A DNA stretch of 13,084 nt from Thermoplasmatales archaeon. Its GTDB lineage: Archaea; Thermoplasmatota; E2; DHVEG-1. Under the pieces are notes generated by a model, which did not search any database, had not been told where the DNA came from, and was given only the letters and a program-made list of their open reading frames with translations. Below are positions 5,870 through 13,013 of the stretch, one piece after another. Numbering within the stretch: position 1 is the first letter of the stretch; each line of letters begins with the position of its first letter. The DNA is taken from the NCBI GenBank assembly GCA_023140035.1, contig JAGLML010000017.1, positions 1-13,084 of the forward strand. Direction: 5' to 3'. The translations under genes and the position numbers were made by a program.

Positions 5870-6817
5870 GTGCCTACCGTGAGTGGTAAAATTGATGAAA
5901 AGAAAAACATAGTTTTAGTTTTTCTAACAGGATTTATTAGAGTGCGTGGTGTAGTTAATTGGTCTTCAATCTCTTTTATAGGCTTTATTTTAGGAATGTC
6001 ATCCTTGGATTTATTCAGCTACATAGTCCCCTTGGTAGTCTTTATTGTAGCAACATTTTGTATTCTCTCGTTTACATTTGCAATAAACAACTACTACGAT
6101 GTTGATTCTGATCGGAAAAATCTAAGAAAAATTCGTATTAATGCAATTGCATCCGGAATAATTTCGAAGCAGACCGCAGCTTTTCTAATTATAACATTCG
6201 TCGTTATTTCATTGGTTATTTCAATTTTATTTAAATTTGAGGTTTTCTTATTATGCACTCTGCTCTTAGGTTGGATGTGGGTGTATTCTTCCCCCCCGTT
6301 AAGATTAAAGGGACGACCTGGATTTGATATAATGTGGCATTTCTTTGGATTTGTTCTTCTTGTTATATGGGGTTCGTTTATCGCAGGTTCTATAGAATTA
6401 ATTAACTGGTTAGTTGCAATTTCTATTGGAATATTTAGTTGTATTGCCCAAGTCTGGAATCACATCAATGATTATTCTTCTGACAAAGATAGTGGAACAG
6501 TGACGTTTGCTGTTTGGGCAGGATTTGATACTGCAAAAAAAACTCTAAAAATGATTGTTATAATTCATATGATTTTCCTAACTCCACTTATTTTACTATA
6601 TTCCTTAAGTTACCTCCCTACCATCCTCGTCTTAATTGCAGGTGTGATAATGGGGCTAGTTGGAGTAATCTCAAAAAAAGATTCTTTAGAATCCTCTGTT
6701 TATTACTTCCCAGTTGTATTTGGCGGTGCAGTATATATAAGTTGCTTAATCTACCATATAAATGATTTACTTGGTGAACCAACTCTTGGGTTATTGCATT
6801 CTATTGGGATCATTTAA
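5870..6817 (+). CDS. UbiA-family prenyltransferase
   Basis: This is an integral membrane prenyltransferase of 315 residues with about eight or nine hydrophobic helices. UbiA enzymes attach a polyprenyl chain from its diphosphate to an acceptor, with magnesium held by two aspartate motifs. Motif one is NNYYDVDSD (73-81; N-x-x-x-D-x-x-x-D kept) and motif two is NDYSSDKDSG (200-209). YSSPPLRLKGRPGFD (139-153) is also characteristic. The acceptor cannot be told; a digeranylgeranylglyceryl-phosphate synthase role is possible, but the usual Asn-x-Pro-x-Arg-Pro after motif one is replaced by NLRKIRINAIASG. The start is uncertain. GTG 5870 is given, while GTG 5879 has AGGTG six bases upstream and may be the true start. 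The 117-base repeat supplies the leader, shared with the following glycosyltransferase gene. Confidence 0.85.
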   Translation: MPTVSGKIDEKKNIVLVFLTGFIRVRGVVNWSSISFIGFILGMSSLDLFSYIVPLVVFIVATFCILSFTFAINNYYDVDSDRKNLRKIRINAIASGIISKQTAAFLIITFVVISLVISILFKFEVFLLCTLLLGWMWVYSSPPLRLKGRPGFDIMWHFFGFVLLVIWGSFIAGSIELINWLVAISIGIFSCIAQVWNHINDYSSDKDSGTVTFAVWAGFDTAKKTLKMIVIIHMIFLTPLILLYSLSYLPTILVLIAGVIMGLVGVISKKDSLESSVYYFPVVFGGAVYISCLIYHINDLLGEPTLGLLHSIGII

Positions 6818-6926
6818 CTTTTTATGTCCCTAGACTAGACAAAGAATCGATTTTTTAACTAGTATCAAGTTCGGTCTACTGTATAAAAACAAAATTGTTG
6901 TTAACAAGGTGAATGTAGAGTAAAAA

Positions 6927-7042
6927 GCTAGTTCTTTGGTAATCATAAGTAATTATTTTAACCGAGGTGGCATTAGTATTAAAGTGTAGAGAGCTATACA
7001 GTAAAAGACTTTATGAACCAAAAGGAAATTGAAATCAAACAA
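6927..7042 (+). repeat. long direct repeat, copy 2 (leader and first codons of the glycosyltransferase gene)
   Basis: This is the partner of 5726-5842. Copy 2 runs from GCTAGTTC through the ATG at 7013 into codon 10 of the glycosyltransferase. Because the gene is complete here, copy 2 is probably the original and copy 1 the duplicate. The interval 6818-6926 before it holds no gene. Confidence 0.9.
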
Positions 7043-8338
7043 AATACAGAAAAACCGTTTATAGGATTTTTTCCTTGTTTTTACAGCATGGGAGAAACCA
7101 TTCCTTTAATTAAAATTGCCAAGTCTTATATGGATCTAGGGGGAAAGGCAGTTTTTTTTAGCCACTGGGGAGAATACGAATATCTAGCGGAAGACATTGG
7201 ATGTAGGGTAGTTAGATTAAATGATATTCTTGAGGGGTTATCTGATGAAGGAAAAGAAATGTTCAAAGAAGGAACATCGCTTTCTAAAACAATTATTAAT
7301 CTCTATTCTAAAGAAAATACCGAAAAATCAGTTTCAGAGGAAATCAATGCATTTACCAAAACCGGAATTGATTTAATTGTAAGCTCATTTAATTTAACAT
7401 GCAGCATCTCCTCTAGAGCCGCAAAAATACCATCTGTTGTTATTGCTTCTGGGACAACCATACCACCTTATTATGAATCAGGGCTATTAACGTTTCCGGA
7501 CGGTATGGAGAATTTCTTTACAAAAAGGATACCCTCCTCCATAAAAAATGAAATTGCAAAATGGTTGTTATTAAAAAATAAAATGCTTGTCAGAAACTTT
7601 AACAAGATTGCTAAAAAATATCAGGTTCAACTTTTTAAATATTTTAATGACATCGTTCTTGGGGATCATACATTGGTTTGTGACGATATAAATTTCCTTG
7701 GAATAAATCCCTCTGAACGGTTTCCAATTGAAAATTTCATTGGTCCAATTATTGGAGGCGACCTTTTTAAAGGAGAAAAAAAGAAAATTGATACTGATAT
7801 TGAAAATCATCTAAAAAGATCTGGGAAATCTATTGTAATGATTATGGGAAGTACTGGAGTTAAAAAATTATTTTTAAAAATTGTAGAAACCTTAAATCAA
7901 ACAAATTATAATGTAATCGCCGTTTATACTAATCTATTGGATAAAAATAGTTTACCAAAAACAAATGAAAATATCCTATTCAAAGAATATGTACCATTCT
8001 ATGAAGTATCAAAAATGGTGGATTTAGCCATTATTCATGGAGGACGTGGCACAGTATATGAATTGGCATATTCGGGCAAACCTGCTATATGTATACCTCT
8101 CTTCTTGGAACATCAAGGCAATATTGATAATCTTGTTAGGAATAACTCTGCTATACGGTTGTCAGAAAAATTTTTTAAACCTGAAGAATTACTAGAATCA
8201 ATTAATAAAATCTTCAGTGATTATAATAATTATTTAAAAAATGCTCAGAATTTAGTAAAAAAACTGCAGAAGGAAAGTGGTGAGGAAAAAGCCGCTAAAA
8301 GACTTGTTGAAATTAGCCAGTTAAATCATGTAAAATAA
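7013..8338 (+). CDS. GT1-type (UGT/MurG-like fold) glycosyltransferase
   Basis: This 441-residue GT-B glycosyltransferase moves a sugar from a nucleotide donor to a small, often lipophilic acceptor. The N-terminal acceptor domain starts with a strand and glycine-rich turn, FIGFFPCFYSMGETIPLIKIA (16-36). The C-terminal donor domain opens with IVMIMGSTG (274-282). Its hallmark is IIHGGRGTVYELAYSGKPAICIP (340-362) followed by LEHQGN (365-370), which bind the nucleotide sugar. No membrane helix is evident, so it is probably cytosolic or membrane-associated. It lies 195 bases after the prenyltransferase gene in the same direction, under a near-identical leader, so the two are probably co-regulated and may act on the same lipid. 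The ATG is inside the repeat; no strong ribosome binding site is seen directly before it. Confidence 0.85.
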   Translation: MNQKEIEIKQNTEKPFIGFFPCFYSMGETIPLIKIAKSYMDLGGKAVFFSHWGEYEYLAEDIGCRVVRLNDILEGLSDEGKEMFKEGTSLSKTIINLYSKENTEKSVSEEINAFTKTGIDLIVSSFNLTCSISSRAAKIPSVVIASGTTIPPYYESGLLTFPDGMENFFTKRIPSSIKNEIAKWLLLKNKMLVRNFNKIAKKYQVQLFKYFNDIVLGDHTLVCDDINFLGINPSERFPIENFIGPIIGGDLFKGEKKKIDTDIENHLKRSGKSIVMIMGSTGVKKLFLKIVETLNQTNYNVIAVYTNLLDKNSLPKTNENILFKEYVPFYEVSKMVDLAIIHGGRGTVYELAYSGKPAICIPLFLEHQGNIDNLVRNNSAIRLSEKFFKPEELLESINKIFSDYNNYLKNAQNLVKKLQKESGEEKAAKRLVEISQLNHVK

Positions 8339-8342
8339 ATTA

Positions 8343-8349
8343 TTTTTTT
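8343..8349 (+). terminator. T-tract terminator of the glycosyltransferase gene
   Basis: A run of seven T follows the stop by four bases, in the 32-base gap before the convergent sulfotransferase gene. Archaeal polymerases can stop at such tracts without a hairpin. Confidence 0.4.
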
Positions 8350-8370
8350 CTTCAACATTCTGGATTGTTA

Positions 8371-9360
8371 TTATTCTTCTAGTGTAAGTTTGAAATATTC
8401 AACATAGTTGTTCATGCTTTTGTATATGAAATTTTTCATTTTTAATACACTAGGCTCTATAGATGTTTTTCTAGGCTTAATAAATGATTTGAAATCAATT
8501 TCATCTTTTAACTTAACGTTTACAAAACTCATGATTTCCTCTACAGTATCCTGAGGGTTTTTGCACAATTCTTCATATGTTACATTGATATAATCCCCAC
8601 TTGAAAGGTATTTTACATTTTTCAAGAAACGTTCTGAAATCTTAGCTGAATGTAAAGTAACATAAATCAATCCTAAAAAGGAAAGCTTTGTGAAGCAAAA
8701 TCTGGCCATATATAGCAATAATGGATTCTCGAATATTTTATTGTAAGCTCTAAAAATTTGTGTTGAATAGGGATGTTTATCTGTTAATAAAAAGCTAATA
8801 GCTTTAACAGTAGAACTAAAGATATCAATTGGATCTCTGAAAATAAAGATAAACTTAGAGTTCGGAAGAACTTTTTTAATATATGCAATATTGGAGAAAT
8901 CAAAAGGATTTTTTAACAGTAGAGGTTTATTGTTTTCTGATATAAATTGAATCTTTTTAGTCATTTCTATAAACACGGGAAGATTTTCTGGAACTATATA
9001 CATTTGGCGAGTTCTCTGTCCTAAAATATATCCATATTCCTCTGGAAAATCAGCAGTTATTTGTAATCTATCCATTCCTCTATCTACTAGACCTTTTTCT
9101 TTAAAATATTGATTAATCTCTTCTTTTGATGTGTTTTCTAATTTATGAATGTGATCATATAAAAGTTGATCGTATTTGATTACATGATATGCTTTTACAG
9201 AGTTGAAACACTTTGTTCCAGCAAGAATTTTGTATAGAATGCTTGTCCCAGATCTTGGTAGACCTAATATAAAAACAGGATGAAAATCAATATCTTTGAT
9301 TTTCTCAAGGTAACGCTGATCTAGATTTTCGCTTGTTTTTATGTTTCTGATTTTTATCAT
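8371..9360 (-). CDS. sulfotransferase-family protein
   Basis: This 329-residue protein belongs to the PAPS-dependent sulfotransferase fold. The 5'-phosphosulfate loop is FILGLPRSGTSILYKIL (30-46). The 3'-phosphate binding part is FIFIFRDPIDIFSSTVKA (170-187), with Arg175 and the serines 182-183. A lysine within LLLKNPFD (147-154) is also usual for the group. Such enzymes sulfate sugars, lipids or small metabolites, though some family members are uncharacterised. It is the second gene of a minus-strand pair, 23 bases after the nucleotidyltransferase gene. The ATG is preceded immediately by TGGGG, which is tight for a ribosome binding site, so translation may be coupled. The gene converges with the glycosyltransferase gene. 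A role in decorating the glycosylated product is inference. Confidence 0.82.
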   Translation of the reverse strand: MIKIRNIKTSENLDQRYLEKIKDIDFHPVFILGLPRSGTSILYKILAGTKCFNSVKAYHVIKYDQLLYDHIHKLENTSKEEINQYFKEKGLVDRGMDRLQITADFPEEYGYILGQRTRQMYIVPENLPVFIEMTKKIQFISENNKPLLLKNPFDFSNIAYIKKVLPNSKFIFIFRDPIDIFSSTVKAISFLLTDKHPYSTQIFRAYNKIFENPLLLYMARFCFTKLSFLGLIYVTLHSAKISERFLKNVKYLSSGDYINVTYEELCKNPQDTVEEIMSFVNVKLKDEIDFKSFIKPRKTSIEPSVLKMKNFIYKSMNNYVEYFKLTLEE

Positions 9361-9383
9361 CCCCAGATATGTTGTCGTTTGTT

Positions 9384-10106
9384 CTAATCTTGATTAAATA
9401 ATAGCTTTTTTGCTTTTTTTATGTCCTCTGGGAAGGTTATATTTATGTATTCTCCATTGAAGAAACTAGGTTTTATCTTTTCTCCAGCATCTATCATATT
9501 CTGAATGACATCTGTAATTTCGATTTCATTACGCAGTTTCGATGGTTTAGCGATCCTAATGTAGTCAAATACTATCTTGTTGAAAAAATAAAATCCCATG
9601 CCACATAAATCATTTATAACTTTTTTTGGTTTTTCAACCACTTTGCAAATAATGTCATTTTTTATTTCAACTGAATAGTTTCCTTTTATATCTTCAATAT
9701 CTGCTGTTTTTCGTATACCAACTCCCTGCTTCATATCTTTAGGATAGTCAAATTCTCCTTTATAAATGCAATCACCAAGTACAACGATAAAATTATCTGA
9801 GACTAGTCCCTCTACATATGACAATGCGTCTGCAATTCCATTGAGTTCTTTTTGTTCAACAAACTTAGCGTTTATGGGGAGATTATTAACATACTCAATA
9901 ACTTGTTCTTTTTTGTAGCCTACAACAAAAATGAAATCATTTGTGTATTTACTCCAATAATCTATAATATAACCTAATATTGACTTGTTTTCTATCTCAA
10001 TCATAACTTTTGGCGTTTCCTTAGAATGAGGTGAAATTCTTTTGCCACTACCTGCACAAAGAACTACACATTTTAACTTTTTGTCGTCAAACCAACGGTT
10101 GTTCAT
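9384..10106 (-). CDS. sugar-1-phosphate nucleotidyltransferase-like protein
   Basis: This 240-residue protein has the nucleotidyltransferase GT-A-like fold, which makes nucleotide-activated sugars (NDP-glucose type) from a sugar phosphate and NTP. The signature VVLCAGSGKRI (14-24) is followed by ETPKVMIEI (30-38) with its lysine. The metal aspartate is in VVLGDCIY (Asp112), and NGIADALSYV is the base-binding segment. It is about the length of the minimal catalytic domain, with no hexapeptide acyltransferase extension, so it resembles RmlA- or GalU-like enzymes rather than GlmU. The sugar cannot be told. The ATG has a good ribosome binding site (GAGGTGA, seven to eight bases upstream), and a TATA box lies at 10141-10154. 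It heads the pair with the sulfotransferase and could supply the glycosyltransferase's donor. Confidence 0.85.
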   Translation of the reverse strand: MNNRWFDDKKLKCVVLCAGSGKRISPHSKETPKVMIEIENKSILGYIIDYWSKYTNDFIFVVGYKKEQVIEYVNNLPINAKFVEQKELNGIADALSYVEGLVSDNFIVVLGDCIYKGEFDYPKDMKQGVGIRKTADIEDIKGNYSVEIKNDIICKVVEKPKKVINDLCGMGFYFFNKIVFDYIRIAKPSKLRNEIEITDVIQNMIDAGEKIKPSFFNGEYINITFPEDIKKAKKLLFNQD

Positions 10107-10140
10107 CGTATTTTCACCTCTTTCTAATATATTAGATTAT

Positions 10141-10154
10141 GTAATATATAAATG
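10141..10154 (-). promoter_or_regulatory. TATA-like promoter of the nucleotidyltransferase gene
   Basis: The minus strand reads catttatatattac, 35 to 48 bases before the ATG at 10106. Transcription from about 25 bases downstream would give a short leader that includes the GAGGTGA ribosome binding site. Confidence 0.5.
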
Positions 10155-10188
10155 TTTATTGTAAAATATTGAGGCATCTGCGATATTT

Positions 10189-10360
10189 CTATACTGATTT
10201 CGTTTCTACATTGCTATAACCCTCTGTTTTTTGAATCTGTGAAAATTTCCTCTTTATGAATCTGTTATATCTTCTTCCTAGCATAAGCTCAGCAAGCCAA
10301 CAATGAATCTAGTAGACTGTTAAGTTCGTGATAACCCATATCCATTGGACTTTTTTGCAT
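10189..10360 (-). pseudogene. small gene of unknown function with a frameshift
   Basis: Frame one reads MQKSPMDMGYHELNSLLDS and four more residues before TGA at 10289-10291. The next frame continues at that point as ELMLGRRYNRFIKRKFSQIQ and further to TAG at 10189-10191. The total is 172 bases, one more than the 171 needed for an unbroken 56-residue protein. Removing one base in the GCTTGCT stretch restores the frame. The frame is also open and protein-like for about 20 codons upstream of the ATG (FIKFIREKYKRM), so the gene may start earlier. No family is recognised. The remaining DNA to 10504 is AT-rich, contains a TATA-like tttaaata near 10412-10419, and shows nothing else. Confidence 0.4.
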
Positions 10361-10510
10361 TCTCTTATACTTCTCCCGTATAAATTTTATAAAGCTGTTA
10401 TTTAATGTGCTATTTAAACGTTTGTCCAAAAACAAAATAAAAAGTAAAAATAATTGTTAAGTATGCGGTTTCTATAGATATGTTACAAATTAAATCTATA
10501 TAATTAAAAA

Positions 10511-10536
10511 AAAGAGAATTGGGAGAAGTCTCCCAA
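10511..10536 (-). terminator. intrinsic-type terminator of the secreted propeller gene
   Basis: TTGGGAGA (10519-10526) and TCTCCCAA (10529-10536) form a stem of up to eight pairs, more likely seven around a four-base loop. On the minus strand it is followed by TTCTCTTTTTTTT. It lies 12 bases after the stop at 10548. Confidence 0.75.
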
Positions 10537-10547
10537 CTATGATATTA

Positions 10548-11702
10548 TTATATCAGTATAAAGAACAACAATACCGTCGCGGTTGCATTCTTTGTAGCTG
10601 TATCTGCTGTTACTGTTACTACAGGTTTTCCAAATCCAAGAATTAAACCGGAACTTTCAGTTACTGCCCCACTTGCAGGAATGCTTGGTATTGTGCCACT
10701 GCTTGTTTTACCCAGCAATATTAAACCACCAGCCAAGTCGATGGTCCAAGCTACACTAGTTGCATCAGCAGTTCCTACGTTTTTGATTTCAGCTTTCACT
10801 TTGAATAATCCACCAGAGATATCTCCGATTTCAATTTCAGCTTGAGCACCTATTTCCATTCCAAAGATAAGATCTAGTGGTGTCCCTTGGGTCAGACCAA
10901 CAAATGCGGGTGTTCCATCCCAATCATCAATGAAACAAGCTCCACCAGCCATCCCAGAGTCCCCGTAAACTCCTTCATACGTAAGACCAGTATAAATCCC
11001 AGCGGCAATATCGAATTGTGAAATTTGTACAAGGATAGGATCAACTCCATCTTGGGAATAAACCCAAAGATAAGGTCCACCTGCAGAGACATCATCGTAA
11101 GCCAATCCATAGATAGATAATGTATTTCCAAAAGTGTTGAATACAGTACCATCAGCTGGGTCGAATTCGTAGATTGGACTACCCCAATTTGCAGAGAAGA
11201 AATGACCATTGTCTGTATTAACAGCTAAACCTCGGCAAACAGGTAAACCTGCTGGCTTGGTAAGAAGTTCAACCACACTTCCATCTGCAGGATCTATCTT
11301 AACAAACTCATCTTCATCTGAAGCGTAAAGATATGTTCCATCCCAGGCTAAGTCACGCCATCCCCAAACCGAAGTTGTGCCCTGCTCGTAGGTGATTACA
11401 TGGTTACCATCGCTATCGAATTTATGTAGTTTGTGAATATCGCCACCAGGTGAGTCACGCCCGGTTACCCAGAAATATGTGCCATCAAACTCTACACCTA
11501 AACATCCGGTATCACCAGTTGGTGTCTGCACATCATATGTAAATAATATATCACCAGGAGCGGATAGAGGTCTGCTAGTTTGTGTATTGGAACTTACGTC
11601 GTTTGCTACATCACTTTTTTCATTATTCATGGTCCCTGCTACTGATGATGCAGTAGCGAATAACAGCATGCATACAAATATGCTTATTATTTTCTTTTTC
11701 AT
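10548..11702 (-). CDS. secreted beta-propeller-like protein with C-terminal Ig-like domain
   Basis: This 384-residue exported protein begins with a signal peptide, MKKKIISIFVCMLLFATASS, with cleavage probably near residues 20-24. Residues 50-270 form repeats with the pattern 'L..DGTYLY.S......KIDP.DG': GVEFDGTYFWVTG (69-81), LAWDGTYLYASDEDEFVKID (118-137), LAVNTDNGHFFSANW (159-173) and LAYDDVSAGGPYLWVYS (200-216). This fits a propeller built of four-strand blades. Residues 285-375 look like a CARDB/Ig-type domain (FKVKAEIKNVGTADATSVAW). A hydrophobic end, ATVLLFFILI, could anchor or sort the protein. The reading ligand or partner is unknown. The ATG follows GGGGGAAAAAA. A TATA-like stretch lies near 11726-11735, and the gene ends in a clear terminator. 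A relic with the same signal peptide sits just upstream. Confidence 0.75.
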   Translation of the reverse strand: MKKKIISIFVCMLLFATASSVAGTMNNEKSDVANDVSSNTQTSRPLSAPGDILFTYDVQTPTGDTGCLGVEFDGTYFWVTGRDSPGGDIHKLHKFDSDGNHVITYEQGTTSVWGWRDLAWDGTYLYASDEDEFVKIDPADGSVVELLTKPAGLPVCRGLAVNTDNGHFFSANWGSPIYEFDPADGTVFNTFGNTLSIYGLAYDDVSAGGPYLWVYSQDGVDPILVQISQFDIAAGIYTGLTYEGVYGDSGMAGGACFIDDWDGTPAFVGLTQGTPLDLIFGMEIGAQAEIEIGDISGGLFKVKAEIKNVGTADATSVAWTIDLAGGLILLGKTSSGTIPSIPASGAVTESSGLILGFGKPVVTVTADTATKNATATVLLFFILI

Positions 11703-11733
11703 TTTTTTCCCCCAAAATATACAAGTGTATAAA

Positions 11734-11838
11734 TTATAATAATAAGATACTCCGATTTAAATGTTTTGCCTCTGTTACTGAAAAAACAGTAACGAATAGC
11801 AGCATATTTACAAAAATACTTATTATTTTCTTGTTCAT
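11734..11838 (-). pseudogene. signal-peptide-only relic of a paralogous secreted protein
   Basis: This 34-residue frame begins MNKKIISIFVNMLLFVTVFS, nearly identical to the signal peptide of the downstream propeller protein, then runs into unrelated residues and stops at TAA 11734-11736. DNA identity to 11640-11702 is obvious. GAGG lies five to six bases before its ATG, so it could still be translated. An imperfect 18-base palindrome (11850-11867) overlaps its promoter region. The best reading is a duplicated gene start whose body was lost; a short secreted peptide is less likely. Confidence 0.55.
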
Positions 11839-11870
11839 AGTTGCCTCTATAGCTAATATATTGGCTAGTA

Positions 11871-12015
11871 CTTTGGAAAAGGGGGATTAAGTTTACGTTC
11901 TAAACATTGGGGTTTAAGGAAAGGATTACGAGAGGAAGGAAGTTTTTGTTTGTAATCAAAATAAAACCCGATATTTTTAATTGAATAGTTTTTCCCCCTT
12001 TTATTCTTTCCAAAG
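11871..12015. mobile_element. MITE-like 145-base inverted-repeat element with TA flanks
   Basis: CTTTGGAAA begins at 11871 and its complement TTTCCAAAG ends at 12015. AGGGGGA and TCCCCC, GGGTTT and AAACCC, and GATTAC and GTAATC follow as successive nested pairs, so the whole block can fold on itself as one imperfect arm-to-arm hairpin. A TA dinucleotide flanks each end (11869-11870 and 12016-12017), as expected for a TA target-site duplication of the IS630/mariner type. It encodes no protein. A structured RNA gene is the alternative. Confidence 0.5.
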
Positions 12016-12017
12016 TA

Positions 12018-12301
12018 ATTTATAAAATAATCATGATGCTATATAAAAACTCTTATTAGAAATTTGTACAAAATGATAAATTTTTTGGTATCAATGTTAT
12101 TATGTCCAAAATATATGTTTTTCCGTAAAAAATAAAAGAAAAAAAGAAAGATATTATGGATTTTAGCATCGATGTCTAAACTTTGATTTTTTAGATAAGA
12201 GCTGTACCATGTCATAATGTAATTATATATGGGAGCAGCATAATAGGAATGTTTCTGTATATTCTATTCCTGAGAGCATAGATATACTCCTAGTGTTTAC
12301 G
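12018..12301. other. AT-rich noncoding stretch
   Basis: There is no frame with coding character on either strand. It contains poly-A-rich runs (12127-12152) and a weak inverted repeat AGGAAT/ATTCCT near 12245-12272 that might be part of an untranslated leader. Nothing else is supported. Confidence 0.4.
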
Positions 12302-12302
12302 T

Positions 12303-12326
12303 CAGAAATAACCCTCTAACGCATTT
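12303..12326 (+). repeat. 24-base repeat, copy A (upstream of the PKD gene)
   Basis: This copy is identical over 24 bases to 12903-12926, core AACCCTCTAACGCATTT, and is followed in both places by a pyrimidine-rich run and a TATA-like ttataccaa or tataatacc. It lies 75 bases before the PKD protein start, so it may be a promoter-upstream element. Confidence 0.8.
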
Positions 12327-12401
12327 GTTTCCTTTTTTTATTTTATACCAAACATTTAAATTTAATTGCTCCATTGTAGCTAATAAGGTGAATAATAAAA
12401 C

Positions 12402-12860
12402 ATGAAAATGAAAATGGTAGCTACATGTCTTTGCTTGTTATTGATAATCCCTGCACTCTCGTTAGCAGCAATTGCAAATGAGCCGCCAACCGCACCAGAT
12501 ATAGATGGTCCAACTAGAGGTAAGATTGGAGTTGAGTATGAATGGACTATTGTTTCTATAGACCCTGATGGAGATGACGTCACATATTACATTGATTGGG
12601 GTGATGAATGTGGCGGTGCAGAATGGCATGGTCCATATCCATCTGGAGAAGAAGTTATATTAACTCACATGTATACAGTTAGAAATACATTTATTATCAA
12701 TGCAATGACTGCAGATGAACAAGGTGCAGAGAGCAACTGGACTTATTTTGAGGTCACTATGCCTAAAAACAAAGCATTCACAATAAACTTGTTATTCCTA
12801 AGATTCCTAGAGCAGCACCCAAATCTGTTCCCAATAATAAGGCACATGCTAGGGCTATAA
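12402..12860 (+). CDS. small secreted PKD/Ig-like protein
   Basis: This 152-residue exported protein has a signal peptide of about 26 residues (basic start, then CLCLLLIIPALSLAAIA). One PKD/Ig-like domain follows at residues 28-120: PPTAPDIDGPTRGKIGVEY, then SIDPDGDDVTYYIDWGDE, HGPYPSGEEV, and a last strand SNWTYFEVTMPK. The acidic DPDGD and DWGD parts may bind calcium. After the domain comes a basic-hydrophobic tail, FLRFLEQHPNLFPIIRHMLGL, an ending I recall from several small secreted PKD proteins of uncultured Thermoplasmata (from memory). It may anchor or sort the protein. The start is uncertain: ATG 12402 is given, but in-frame ATGs at 12408 and 12414 exist, and AGGTGA lies ten bases before the first. 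It probably acts at the cell surface; the ligand is unknown. Confidence 0.8.
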   Translation: MKMKMVATCLCLLLIIPALSLAAIANEPPTAPDIDGPTRGKIGVEYEWTIVSIDPDGDDVTYYIDWGDECGGAEWHGPYPSGEEVILTHMYTVRNTFIINAMTADEQGAESNWTYFEVTMPKNKAFTINLLFLRFLEQHPNLFPIIRHMLGL

Positions 12861-12902
12861 AACAAAACCCTCTCTTCTTTCCCTTTTTAATTCCAATTAA
12901 GG

Positions 12903-12926
12903 CAGAAATAACCCTCTAACGCATTT
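12903..12926 (+). repeat. 24-base repeat, copy B (downstream of the PKD gene)
   Basis: This is a perfect copy of 12303-12326, exactly 600 bases further on and 42 bases after the PKD stop. The noncoding stretch 12861-13013 also holds a pyrimidine-rich run after the stop (ctctcttctttcccttttt), a plausible terminator, and a TATA-like tataatacc. It may precede a gene outside the window, or mark a recombination boundary. Confidence 0.8.
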
Positions 12927-13013
12927 TCTTTCTTTTTTGGTATAATACCATTAACCTACCCAAAAGTGCGTTAAAACTCATTTACGAATATATTTTTACA
13001 TTGATGTATGGTT

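Noticed and set aside
619..10431. TTTTGGACAAACG occurs on the plus strand at 619-631 and on the minus strand at 10419-10431, each followed by a TATA-like stretch.
   Set aside because: A 13-base match is expected by chance in a 13 kb AT-rich window searched on both strands, and no gene follows the first copy.
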